Assembly (NCBI GenBank): GCA_025094145.1
Contig: JALLLS010000042.1
Coordinates: forward strand, 1-64,000
Direction of reading: 5' to 3'
Origin: Spinellus fusiger
Taxonomy: Eukaryota > Mucoromycota > Mucoromycetes > Mucorales > Phycomycetaceae
DNA length: 64,000 nucleotides
Below are positions 1 through 11,447 of the stretch, in pieces. The notes beneath the pieces were generated by a model. It was given only the letters and a program-made list of their open reading frames with translations. It searched no databases and had not been told where the DNA came from. The position numbers and the translations under genes were made by a program. Numbering within the stretch: the stretch's first letter is position 1; every line of letters begins with the position of its first letter.

Positions 1-3000
1 CCTTTTTTTTCCCTCTGTTATGCACTATTTCCATAGTCAATGTATAATCCGATGGTCCACTGTTTTTTCTCTGATCCTTTTCGCACCAAGGGCACAGCAG
101 AGATAAGGTTCTCCTATGTACACAACTGCACCACTCCACGTGGAGAATGGTTGACAATCATCGGGAGAGAAAGGGGAGAGAGAAGGGAAAGGAAGAGAAG
201 GAGGAAGAGAGAGGAGAGGAGTTTCCTTTTTCTTCTTTTAGATTATAAACAAGTCAGAAATAACAATAAAAGAAGCTTCTGTACCTGGTGAAGAATCCAG
301 ACACTTGTTACCTATAGAGTGTCACACTGCCAAGGAGATATAAAACAGATGTTATGGCCTGATCATTGTCTTTTTTTTATTCTTTTCTTTTTCTTAACAA
401 AATAACAGTGAGAAATGAAAAGGTGTCTTTTTTTTTCTTTCTTTCTTTAAAATAAATAAATGAATAACAGCAACAGTAATTATTATTATTATTATTATAA
501 TAATAATAGTAACAGCAACAGCAACAGTAATAATTATAATTATAACAGTAGTAATAATAACAGGCTTCCCACTTTTCGTGGTATTTCCTTGGAGGGTTCT
601 AAATCTAAAATAAAATGAAATCAACTCTCTTAATATTCTTGGACTAGCAGAAGAGTGTCAACAACAGTAGAAAGTAAACGTGGGCAACGATACACACACA
701 TCTCTTCTCTCTCATTGGTGTACATGGGATCGAGGTCAAAATGAATCCGAAAATAAAAATAAAAATCCTGCCATCGGTGTACATAGTACAGTGAAACACC
801 TACTGATCATCACTCCACTTTGTTAAGAAATAAAATAAGATCTGTGTGATTACATTCTTATTCATCAGAGCGCTCTATTGCATCTGGGTTTTCTTATCTC
901 CATAAAAGTGCTGTTTTCTATATTGCACGTGAAAATAATAGCATAGTGTATGGCCTCCAGCCTTTTTAAATAGTCCAGACGCGAATGTCTATTTATCAGG
1001 TAATAGTTCGTGTATCTATTTACCAGATTATTTCTTATGGTTCATATTCCATGGCTTGTTTCCCATGTTCTTTTGCCAGGGCGTTAAATTGAGAAACGGA
1101 GACCCAACCCCATATTGAGAAAATTAATTTGTTTTCTGTGTAGGCAGGTAGATAGGTAGGTATGTACATTTGCAGGTACAGAAGGATGCGCACGTATGCA
1201 TGCGCATGCATGAAACTGTATGTGTATGGTTTTTCTTACTTCCATGATAAATATCTTACAAACGTAATCTATTTGCTTATTTCAAGTAGTATGGCTTATC
1301 TGCTATCGTGTGACCTATCATGATACAGCATACAGTTGTTATTAACTTTTATAAACATAATTGGGACTCACTGTCGTAGAGCAGACCTGCTTTATGTTTT
1401 ATGCTATGTATGTGTGTTTTTACTGTCTCTTTCCTACTAAAATACACCAATGAAAACTCCGTGTTACTTATCTTTGTTGTATTGATAGGCCTATAATGTT
1501 TTGGGATTAAATGTGCGCATTTTAAATTCTCTTTTCAGACCAAAAGAGAAAAAAGGACAAGAGTGGTGAAAAGCAAATCGAAACATACTAAGAAATAAAC
1601 TTTATTTACATCAATATCCCATTTGAAATAAATTGTTCTATTCACACATCACAGAGTATTCTATGAATCTCTTGTTTTCTTTTCAACGCATGTTTTCTTT
1701 TTTCACTCAGTAGCATAAACCTAAAGTATAGTATTGGCCATCTCTTTCACATTTCGATCTTTCCATAAATGACAAGAGTGTCGAATCTGACAATTACATT
1801 TCCTTTCGCCTTTCATTTTAGGAAACAGAACATGGAGAGAGAAGAAAATTTTTGTTTTATAAAATAAAAAGTAAAAATTTATTTATGGATTTCAAATAAA
1901 CATTTGTAATTCATATTTACAAAAAAAATTGTATGTACATACATTCAAGACATCTGCAAGAAAACAAGTCTAACTGATTAAAGTACACAGAAATAAAGCA
2001 AATAGGACTTGTTTAATAATAAAAACTCAACTGTGTTATGATATGTGAAATATCCATGCAATTGGAAAATAAAAACATAAATCGATTACCATATGAGGAT
2101 AGTGTTATAGATAACTCCCATACAAATAATAACACAAATTGACTTTAGCTACTTGTGCCATCATTGATCGTGCATATGCAAAATAAACCAAGATAAAACA
2201 ATGAATGAAGCAGACAAGTTCCGTCTACTGATTAGAGTCTACATTACCCACCACACTATCAGCTTCATTTTATTTTTATTAAGTTATCCATGGATATCTA
2301 GCTCAAAATATAGAAAGCTTTTTCGATGGTAGGTTTTACTTGAAAAATCATCAACAGGAATCATAATTCGATATTTTTGCTGTAAAAAATAATCTCATAT
2401 CACAAAGTATTCCAACTGTATTAGTATATTTTATTTACAAGAAAAAACCCATAAAACTTATGCTAAATATAAAGGGAGGCTTTTTTACTCTATCTTATGT
2501 AGTCGATCTTTAAGCGATCTCATGCATTTTTGAAAAAATTAAAAAAAAATTAAAAAAAAAGGAAAACTGTATTTTGAGCTATTCCCTCCGGACTTAACAA
2601 AGACAGTTTCTATAGTATCCCTCATGTCAAATAAGATAAACTGTTAAAGTTATCCGTTATCAAATATTTACACTCCTTTCCTCTTTTCAGTAAGTCATTA
2701 TACATGCCTAGTAGAGTAGTGATTAAGCCTTCTTAATGTAGTGTAATAATATGTAATACCCCACTAATAACTTCCCTTCTTAGAAGAACAAATTTCTATT
2801 GATATAGATTCCATGGAAGAATAAATAATTGATATTTTACAATCTATGAGAGAGTTTATTAATAACCACCTTTCTGTAAATATATCAAGCGCTTTGGATG
2901 TTTATTTCTACTATACAGCTAGCATTAATGTATCAAAAACATGATATCATACCCTGGTTGTTTCTCTTAATCTTTGTTATAAATACAGAATTGGCCAGAA

Positions 3001-3618
3001 AATAAAGTTATAGCGTATCATGCAATTATTCTCTTTTCCAAATGCTCAGCTTAAATTATAAATAGTATAGTTTTTTTAGTCATCTATTCCAAGTAATAAT
3101 GCCTAAAGATATCAATCAGAAATACCCCACCATTAAAGTAGTAAAAAAACAGTTAGCGCTTGATCTATTTATTTATTAATATATTTATGTTTCACGGACA
3201 TAGGACTATAAGTATATTTATTTATGAAATAAATGTCTCAAACAAATTCTAAACAGAAAAAAAAAGAGAAAATGTTAGTAATTAAAAGGTTTTACCGCTA
3301 AAGCTTGACAAGAGGTATTTATATTATCCATGAAAAAAAGTACAAATAATCGGGCACTAAACCAAAAAAAAAAAAAACGTTCAAGACCAATGACATCCTG
3401 AAAAAAAAGGTAATATTAAATAACACAAAAAATGGAAATGAAACAGATTTCATATCTTAAACAACATGACATAAGTCAATATTCAAACTGTATCATAAGT
3501 CGAAAAGAAAACAATTCTATATCAACGTGACCTAGACAATAAACATACATACTCACTAACAGTACCAAAATAATAAAGAAAAAAGGGGAAAATATCACTG
3601 CTATACAATCCCAAGTAA
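1..3618. other. AT-rich gene-free region
   Basis: I see no supportable gene here. The first 300 bases include a purine-rich GA tract (about 165-225), and 466-560 is a trinucleotide-rich ATT/AAC microsatellite. The rest is AT-rich sequence with many homopolymer runs and stops in all frames. No conserved protein motif, tRNA or rRNA signature was recognised. Confidence 0.6.
466..560. repeat. ATT/AAC-type trinucleotide microsatellite
   Basis: Runs of ATT, AAT and AAC/AGT triplets follow each other without a break. The open frame across it reads as poly-Ile/Val/Thr, which is a by-product of the triplet period and not a gene. Confidence 0.8.
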
Positions 3619-3620
3619 TA

Positions 3621-4883
3621 CACATCCAAAGATCCTTAGGATATATAAAGAAATATCCTGAGAATAAAATTGCAATATTCTTATGATTGGCTAATGTGTT
3701 TAAAAAGGCCTTTTCGCTGTCTAAATGATCAATTTCAAACTCTACTTGCCTGTTTAAGCAGTGACGATTGACTTTGCAATTAAAAAGTATAGAATTGGCT
3801 GTAAAGACAAGAAATAGAACAAGAATCACCCCAAAATTACAACTCAGTCACTGCATTTATTGTTTAACATAATGTGTTAACTATAAGCCCATAGTATTTG
3901 CAGTATAACACTGCTTAAGAAAGATATATTATAGAACTTATAGAGTTAACTCTAGTGGTCATTGTCCATAAAATAGAACCAAACTTACTTATATTAAGAA
4001 CAGTGTATTCATTTATTGACTAAATATCTATAATCACCTCAATTATCTCATTGTAACTGGTATTAACAGTAGTGCTTAATGATAACAAGATATTGGTTCT
4101 AATACTGTCTTTTAGGCCCAAGGCAAATAGAGTGTGAATTGTTTGACTTGTGGATTTTGACTTGTGGATTTTATGAGTGGAGGCTAGTGTATACATTACC
4201 AGAATAAAGCTATTTTTCATTTTTTGGTCTGTTATTCTTTTGTTATTTCTCATACTGTCTCTACAACTTGACACCCAAGTACTTGTCAATATGAGCATAA
4301 GTGAGCAAGGTAATGTGCCATTATTAACAAAAAGAAACAATAGAAGGAAGTGATAGACACTACCAAGGACTATTCCAGAGATAAAAAGGTAAATAGTGTC
4401 ATCATCTGGGCTTGAGCTCATTGTATTCCATAAGACACTCATTGTATTGTTATTAGGCAAGTAAAGACTCGTTTCAAGTCAGTCCCAGGTGGTCTTCTAC
4501 AAGGTCAATAATGTCTGGGGTATACTCCTGAGCATATTTATCTATCTCCCAAGGATAAATCACAAGGATTTTAGGGTGTGGATTCTATTGCTATGAGGGA
4601 ATGCACTTGGGCAGTAGCTATAGTCATACTATAGTATTATCTATACTATTATAATAAACAATTCTATTCATCAACACTATTGTCGTCTTTGATAATACAA
4701 TTTGATAGTGAGGTATCCACAAAAAGAAATATTATTTTTGATATCTACAAACCTTTTGTTTTAAATGAAGTTCCATAAAAGGTAAGATTTTGCTCATCCA
4801 GAAAGGAAGGTGATATCCCCGCCTAAAAGCCAGAAAATTATTGCCTTTTATGAAAATATGTTTAAAATCAAAAGGTTTGCAAG
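3621..4883 (-). mobile_element. Non-autonomous TIR transposon, left inverted copy
   Basis: This copy reads on the minus strand. Its 3' end, seen on the plus strand, is TACACATCCAAAGATCC at about 3619-3635. Its 5' part reaches into the palindrome centre near 4790-4846, where a sequence resembling the reverse complement of the Fanzor element's 5' end (GATATCCCCGCCTAAA) is visible. Bases 4847-4883 look like a further scrap of element interior, matching 13798-13838, so the centre is probably a nested or rearranged junction. It has no transposase-like coding sequence. The inner boundary is uncertain. Confidence 0.7.
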
Positions 4884-6103
4884 TACACACCAGGAGATTT
4901 TTCTGGCCTTTAAGCGATGATATCTTCGCCCTTTAAAACCGAAAATTTCTTACCTTTTATGGAACTTCATTTAAAACAAAAGGTTTGTAGATATCAAAAA
5001 TAATATTTCTTTTTGTGGATACCTCACTATCAAATTGTATTATCAAAGACGACAATAGTGTTGATGAATAGAATTGTTTATTATAATAGTATAGATAATA
5101 CTATAGTATGACTATAGCTACTGCCCAAGTGCATTCCCTCATAGCAATAGAATCCACACCCTAAAATCCTTGTGATTTATCCTTGGGAGATAGATAAATA
5201 TGCTCAGGAGTATACCCCAGACATTATTGACCTTGTAGAAGACCACCTGGGACTGACTTGAAACGAGTCTTTACTTGCCTAATAACAATACAATGAGTGT
5301 CTTATGGAATACAATGAGCTCAAGCCCAGATGATGACACTATTTACCTTTTTATCTCTGGAATAGTCCTTGGTAGTGTCTATCACTTCCTTCTATTGTTT
5401 CTTTTTGTTAATAATGGCACATTACCTTGCTCACTTATGCTCATATTGACAAGTACTTGGGTGTCAAGTTGTAGAGACAGTATGAGAAATAACAAAAGAA
5501 TAACAGACCAAAAAATGAAAAATAGCTTTATTCTGGTAATGTATACACTAGCCTCCACTCATAAAATCCACAAGTCAAAATCCACAAGTCAAACAATTCA
5601 CACTCTATTTGCCTTGGGCCTAAAAGACAGTATTAGAACCAATATCTTGTTATCATTAAGCACTACTGTTAATACCAGTTACAATGAGATAATTGAGGTG
5701 ATTATAGATATTTAGTCAATAAATGAATACACTGTTCTTAATATAAGTAAGTTTGGTTCTATTTTATGGACAATGACCACTAGAGTTAACTCTATAAGTT
5801 CTATAATATATCTTTCTTAAGCAGTGTTATACTGCAAATACTATGGGCTTATAGTTAACACATTATGTTAAACAATAAATGCAGTGACTGAGTTGTAATT
5901 TTGGGGTGATTCTTGTTCTATTTCTTGTCTTTACAGCCAATTCTATACTTTTTAATTGCAAAGTCAATCGTCACTGCTTAAACAGGCAAGTAGAGTTTGA
6001 AATTGATCATTTAGACAGCGAAAAGGCCTTTTTAAACACATTAGCCAATCATAAGAATATTGCAATTTTATTCTCAGGATATTTCTTTATATATCCTAAG
6101 GAT
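3632..6103. repeat. Near-perfect palindrome formed by two inverted element copies
   Basis: Bases 3632-4787 are the reverse complement of 4948-6103, about 1,156 bp per arm around a 160-bp centre. Position p pairs with 9735 minus p. The ORFs on the two arms (4020-4460 minus and 5275-5715 plus) give identical 146-residue translations, so the arms are essentially identical. At the outer ends the match breaks into two similar but non-identical transposon termini (ATGTGTA on the left, GGTGTGTA on the right). The centre (4788-4947) holds two related but diverged versions of the element's 5' end facing each other. Confidence 0.92.
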
Positions 6104-6116
6104 CTCCTGGTGTGTA
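4884..6116 (+). mobile_element. Non-autonomous TIR transposon, right copy (1,233 bp)
   Basis: The copy starts TACACACCAGGAGAT (4884-4898) and ends with its exact reverse complement ATCTCCTGGTGTGTA (6102-6116). This is a perfect 15-bp terminal inverted repeat with TA at each outer edge, consistent with a TA target duplication. Its left 0.65 kb and right 0.15 kb match the Fanzor-carrying element at 13730-16075 at lower identity, but the Fanzor gene is absent and about 0.4 kb of different sequence lies in its place. It is best read as a non-autonomous derivative. Which transposase mobilises it is not visible. Confidence 0.85.
5293..5715 (+). CDS. Element-encoded ORF of unknown function, 140 aa
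   Basis: I do not recognise this protein. The first ATG in the open frame is at 5293, and the product begins MSVLWNTMSSSPDDD. A hydrophobic stretch follows (YLFISGIVLGSVYHFLLLFL, about residues 16-35), which could be a membrane segment. The inverted copy at 4020-4442 on the minus strand encodes the same residues. A diverged counterpart lies in the Fanzor element at about 14128-14277, where the reading NVLWNTMSTSPDEDTAYLFI is kept before a stop. That shared frame is the only sign of coding selection. It may instead be conserved for DNA or RNA structure. Confidence 0.3.
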   Translation: MSVLWNTMSSSPDDDTIYLFISGIVLGSVYHFLLLFLFVNNGTLPCSLMLILTSTWVSSCRDSMRNNKRITDQKMKNSFILVMYTLASTHKIHKSKSTSQTIHTLFALGLKDSIRTNILLSLSTTVNTSYNEIIEVIIDI

Positions 6117-9100
6117 CTCTATACCTTCTAAACTTGGGATGTTGTCTTTATTTTGTAGTGGAAGAATAAATAAATAAATATATTAATGCTGTAGTATAAA
6201 TCTGTCTTTTCGGTGACAAATAAAAATAAAATAACAAACAAATGACAGATTTGACTGTTTTCGTCCAACCTATCCCTCGTGCTCTTATTCTATTCAACCT
6301 TAATGAATAACTAGAAAATAGACAAAAAAGAAGAAATGCCAGTCTTCATCTTGTTTTTCTTCAAAGTATTATAGAGTCAATTTGGCTATTGGCCATCCTC
6401 GTTGTGAGTGTCAACTTTATAGTCTCGCATACTTCTTCCAAATGATTAAAACTGCATAATAAACTAATAATGTTTGAATGACGCCTACACACCCATTTCC
6501 TCATTTCCACATTGTCCGCCAGAGATTGCCACATCTGTAGGGATGTTCTATTTTATTTTTATAATACGTCTCAATTTCTTTCCATCTGACTATCTTTTAA
6601 TTTAACATATCAAGATTACATAAAGAAGTATTATATATCAAAAGGATAGATACAACACGGATGAAAGAAATAGAAATCAATCAAAAACAAGTGAAGAATC
6701 GACACTCTTCATTTATGGAAACATATCATGAAAGGTAGTGTGTGTATCTTGACACAGATTCAGGGATTCTCTGAGTATTTTTATCTTTTTTTTTATTATT
6801 TTTATCTTTTTCATCTGTTCTATTAATGATCTGAAGAATGTGCTTTCTGTTATATCTTTTGTTGTTTTTCTTTTTTGTTCTTGTTCCTCACTGTGGGAAG
6901 TTGAACACTTTACACTCCGAAATGAGACTATTTTCTTCCTCTGAATAGGGTGTCGGTTTGATTTGACGTTTGTTCTATCCATAATGAGATTGAAAATAAA
7001 CCAATGAATAGGATGGAAAATGGGTTGGAAAGATATCTACATTTTGTAAAATAGTAGCCAATCAATAAAGTTCATATTTTAAAAGGTAGTGAGTGTGTCT
7101 ATAAATAAAAACTATAGAATGGGACAAGAAAGCTAAAGTGACAATGAACAAAGTAGACAAAAGCAAAAAAGGTCATTTTCTAGCAAACAAAGTCCTTTGC
7201 TTCTCTCTCTTCTCTTCTCTCTCTCCCCCCCCACACACACCTCTTTCCCCTTCCAGAGATGGCCTACATCGATAAAAAAAGGGAATATATTGAACGCTGT
7301 GAAATGAAGTTTAGTTTTTGTCTTTTTCCAATTCTATTTCTTTAGTGTCCTTCTTACCACTGTGGTTTCTGTATTCATCGGTAGCAGGGCGATGAGTCAC
7401 TACTGTTTTTCTTACCCAGCTTTCGTGTCTACAGAATCAAGGTACATCCTCCATCGCATCATCTCTTTTCCTTTAAACAGATTTTCTAATGATTTCTAAT
7501 GGTCTTTTCTCCAATGAGACTGTTAAATACACTTATTTTTTATTATCTTTTCTTATATTTAAATATAAAGCCAATGCTTTGAGATGAATGGACACTTCCA
7601 GCCAGTCCAGCAAAAGAAGAAAATCCCGACTCCAGCCAATGACAGCACTGGCTAGACACCCTATTATCTGGTGTAAGGTGGAGCGAGAAAGAAGAGTGCC
7701 TTTGCTATTCTCCCCTTCCTTTGTGACAGGCTGGTACAAGTAAAATACATTTGGAGTTTTTCACTTTTTCATACATACAAAGCAAGGTGTAGATAGCAGA
7801 GTATGAATAAGTGATCAATAGCTGACTATAGATATCAAAGGATGAATACCAAGTGATAGATAAGCCATGACTCTTTTCCCTTTATTTCTCACCAAAGATG
7901 TATTTGTTTTCTGCTCTGTAGTTTACCAAAGTTGACTTTGAGATCCAATGTTGGATGGGTTTTTATTTTTTATTTTATATTTTATATTTTATATTTTATA
8001 TTTTTATTTTTCTATTTTTATATTTTTATGTTTTTATGTTTTTATATTTTTTAAAATAATAATTATAATAATAAGAGGGGTCCTTTTGCATTGGTGTCTT
8101 TGTATTTTATAAATCTGCTCCTGCATCTAAAAATGCATTAAGCAGGAAGCATTTTTGTAGAGTTTAATTCTATACTCAAATGAAAAAGGAAATGAAAAAG
8201 AAAAAGAAAAAGAAAATAAAGTAATATTTTTGTGGTTTTTTTTTTGATCGGAATTGACGTGTTTAAAAAGAATTAAGATTTGTGTTACCTTTTATCATGG
8301 ATCGGACAATGAAAGAGAGAAAGAGAGAGAGACAAAAAGCACGAGGTGTGTCGCCATCCTCTGCTTATAAAAATATAAAAAATAAAGGCACCTCCCTTGA
8401 CAAGTGGATTTTATGTTTTACATTTTATACTCTATTCTTTACATTTTATATTATAGTTGATATTTTATACTCTGCTTTATACTCTATTCTTTACATTTTA
8501 TACTCTATTTTATACTCTGCTTTATACTCTATTTTATACTCTGCTTTATACTCTATCTTATACTCTGCTTTATACTCTATCTTATACTCTGCTTTATACT
8601 CTATCTTATACTCTATCTTATACTCTATCTTATACTCTGATTTATACTCTATTTTATACTCTGCTTTATACTCTATCTTATACTCTGATTTATACTCTAT
8701 TTTTTTATTTTTACATTTTCATAACTGTATACTTCTCTCATTTCTCTCGCTTCTTCCTAAAAGAAAGACATGCCTATCTATTATAACACTACGAATGTAT
8801 CAGACAGACAGATAGAAATGAGCCTACTTCTCTTCTGTCCCATAGACGTATCTGTTCAAGAGGGAGAATGGCCTACAAGTGGAGAGTAAATCATTGAGTA
8901 GAATCGAGTGTCTTATGTTAGTGTTTATTTGTGCTTTGTTGTATTCTCTGTCTTAACGGTTGACTCTCCGAACACTCTAGTGTTTGTCCGATACACTTGG
9001 AAAAGTGTGTCAGTGGAGTTTGTTGATTTCTTCTGCTGGATTGCTGTCTGTTTTTCTGTCAAAGTAAAAGGATATTCCGAGTGCTTTGATAGAAAGAACA

Positions 9101-9648
9101 GACCAATCCACTTTGCCAACAAGACAATCCACTCTTCATGATGCTGAATGACGTGAGGTGCTTCTTTCTATAGCAAGATGATGGGTCTATGTGGGGTTGT
9201 TCTTTCTGAACACTGACATGCATGAAATAGCCATGCATGGGCTCTTTTCTTTCTGGTTTTATTGGTATTCTACTAATATTTCATTGATGGAGTCCATTCT
9301 CGAGTCCATTCTCAGTCAGACTGAATGATCAACAGTCATAAAAAGAAAAAAGAAAAAAGAAAAAAGAAGAGAGAAAAAAAAGAAAAAAACCACCCATAAA
9401 TCTCCCCTAATGCAAATAAGAAAGAAATGCTTCCACCAAAGAAGCGCCCAAACTTACACACTCTTCTTACACTGTCGTTCAAGTGGCCAAAAAGGAAACA
9501 AAACTAGCAAATTTTTTTCATCCACTTACCTTTCCATCTCCGAAAGAGTTTTTTTATTAATTCTGTCTGTTGATATCTGTTTTTTTTCCCTTCTTTTTCC
9601 ACTCTTCCAAGCAAATTCACTCTTTTTTTCTTCTTCTTGTTCTTCTTC
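6117..9648. other. Intergenic region with low-complexity tracts
   Basis: I could not support any gene between the palindrome and the C2H2 gene. It holds TTTTATATTTT-type repeats (7967-8050), a 12-bp minisatellite (8466-8702) and a poly-A/GA tract (9340-9390) just upstream of the C2H2 gene. Open frames at 6713-6982 (minus) and 8908-9141 (plus) have no recognisable domain and biased composition. Confidence 0.55.
8466..8702 (+). repeat. 12-bp minisatellite TTATACTCT(GC/AT)(T/C)
   Basis: About twenty tandem copies of a 12-bp unit, mostly alternating TTATACTCTGCT and TTATACTCTATT/ATC. Because 12 is a multiple of three and the unit has no in-frame stop, two plus-strand frames stay open through it (LYSA/LYSI and YTLL/YTLS repeats). 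Those frames are a consequence of the period, not evidence of a gene. Confidence 0.9.
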
Positions 9649-10660
9649 ATGCCTGCTAATACAACGGATGTGCAACAGTCCTCTAGTCTGAGAGAGGACT
9701 CGGGCGTGCTGCCTCCTCCCTCTGCTCTCTTTGGATCTTCCTGCTTCTACCCCACCACAGCTGCGCCCTCCACCGCCACAGCAGCAAGCACTGTCAGTAC
9801 AAGTGGTGTGTATGGAGAGGGCTCACCCAGCCCAAGACCAGTGTTTATTCTCCCTCCTCCCACGTCTCTCCAGGGCTACCACCTGCACCCACCACACGCA
9901 ACAATGCAGCCTTTTCTCTTTCCACCCACACCCTCACCTCCACACTTGTCAATGTCTCGTTCCTCCGATACACTGGAGTCGTCGGGTCCACCCTATGGCA
10001 TGTACTACTACCAGCAATACCCAATGCCCTCGCCTTCCTCCAACAGCACCCTCTCCAACAGCACAGTAGAAGAGAAGCAAGACGACACTCCCAAACGCAA
10101 ACGTCGTGGGGACGCCAGAAAGAAACAGTCAGGAAGATCCCACCAAAGTCCGCCCTCCACTCCACCCAACTACCACTATGAAGTCATTGAACTTCACCGC
10201 AACCAACCCCAGAGAAAGAGACCGACAAAGAAGCAGAGAAAGGAGCACGAGGCAGTCTCTGCTGCTGCTGCCACACTGGCCTCTTTTGCCACGGCCTCAC
10301 CCTACGACACCACCCCTCCATCGACTCCGCCCTACTATGTGCCTGGACAGGAAGAGGAATGCGATGATCTGGAGGAGGCGGTGTGTGTAGGCTCCGGTCC
10401 ATTGGAGTGCAGCCACTGTGGGATCACCTTTCGTCATACCAACTGTCTTCAGCGCCACCGTCTTGAACACGATGATGGCTGGAAAGAGCTCCAAGGCAGG
10501 GCATTGAACAAGCAGCAGCAGGCTCAATTGTTAGAGGTAAGCCCACCACAGGCAAAAGGGGCGAGTAAGAATGGAATTCTCATATCACCTCTTCCTCCAG
10601 GCTGCCCAGATTCTTATGGACATTGCACGCTATGGCATGCGTATGCGAGTTGTGAACTAA
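9649..10660 (+). CDS. Fungal C2H2 zinc-finger protein (two exons, 315 aa)
   Basis: Coding exons are 9649-10536 and 10601-10660, joined by a 64-nt GT-AG intron (GTAAGC...CTCCAG) in phase 0. The N-terminal 240 residues are low-complexity Pro/Ser/Thr with basic patches (KRKRR, RKRPTKKQRK) that could act as nuclear localisation signals. One C2H2 finger, CSHCGITFRHTNCLQRHRLEH, sits near residues 257-277 with spacing C-X2-C-X12-H-X3-H. It is followed by a conserved-looking tail, KQQQAQLLEAAQILMDIARY, which exists only if the intron is removed. Fungal single-finger proteins of this type carry a similar finger plus a KHQQVQLLEAA tail. Role in transcription is inferred. The first ATG after a long CT-rich leader was taken as the start. 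Confidence 0.85.
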
Positions 10661-11447
10661 TGTCGACGCTTCTCTCCTTCCACCACAGACAGCAAAGCAA
10701 AAAGCAAAAAGCAAAGCAAAAAACAAAAAAGCAAAAAAAAACAAAAAAAACAAAAAAAAACAAAAACAAAAAGAGTGGCCTTGTTTTCATTGCATTTCTT
10801 TTCTTCTTCTTGTTGTTCTTTTATTATTACTATTTACATTCCCCCTTTCTTTCTTTTTCTTTCTTTCTCTTTTCTCTCTCTCTTCTTGGTAGATTTAGAT
10901 GTAGTAGGGGTGATATGGCAAGTGTTGAGGTTTGGCTTTGTACGTGCACAATGCACACTCTGTTTTAGTATCCTTTTCTCTCTTCTTTACCCATGTCATC
11001 TCTTTTTGTCATTTATTCTCTTCTCCCTCAGAAATAAGCAAACAAAACAAGAGGAATGATAAGAATAAGAATAAGAATCACACTAAGAATCACACTCTCT
11101 GTATATACATACCTACATACCTACATAAGAAAAACACAAAAACACATCAGTAATAAACCATTCCAAAAAAGTACGTTTCAATAAAATACTGGGCTTCTCT
11201 CTCTCTCTCTTTCTATGGATGTATCGATCTATGGATGTAGTGTAGTGTAGTGTCTCCTTCCATAGGATGGTGAGTGGGTGATGCATTTATCAAGTGATAA
11301 AAGGGTTTTCTATGGTGATATGATCCCTGTATCTATCACTGTATCTATCCCTGTATCTATCACTGCATATTTATATACATACATATATCAATCTACATTG
11401 TAAACATAAACCCACAGTCTTGTCTTGTTTTATTTTGCTTTTCTCAT
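10661..11447. other. Shared 3' region of two convergent genes
   Basis: This is the gap between the stop codons of the C2H2 gene (plus) and the ArfGAP gene (minus). It holds an AAAAAC/AAAAAG tract at 10685-10775, CT-rich tracts and plus-strand AATAAA signals near 11150-11185. No gene is visible. Confidence 0.6.

Noticed and set aside
394..624. 76-codon minus-strand frame of Ile/Val/Thr repeats
   Set aside because: It is simply the translation of an ATT/AAC microsatellite.
8282..8815. 177-codon frame with LYSA/LYSI repeats
   Set aside because: It is produced by the 12-bp minisatellite, whose period keeps two frames open; flanking codons show no domain.
9340..9390. Purine-rich AAAAAGA tract considered as a regulatory element
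   Set aside because: Low-complexity sequence of this type is common in the spacers here, and nothing ties it to the C2H2 gene beyond position.
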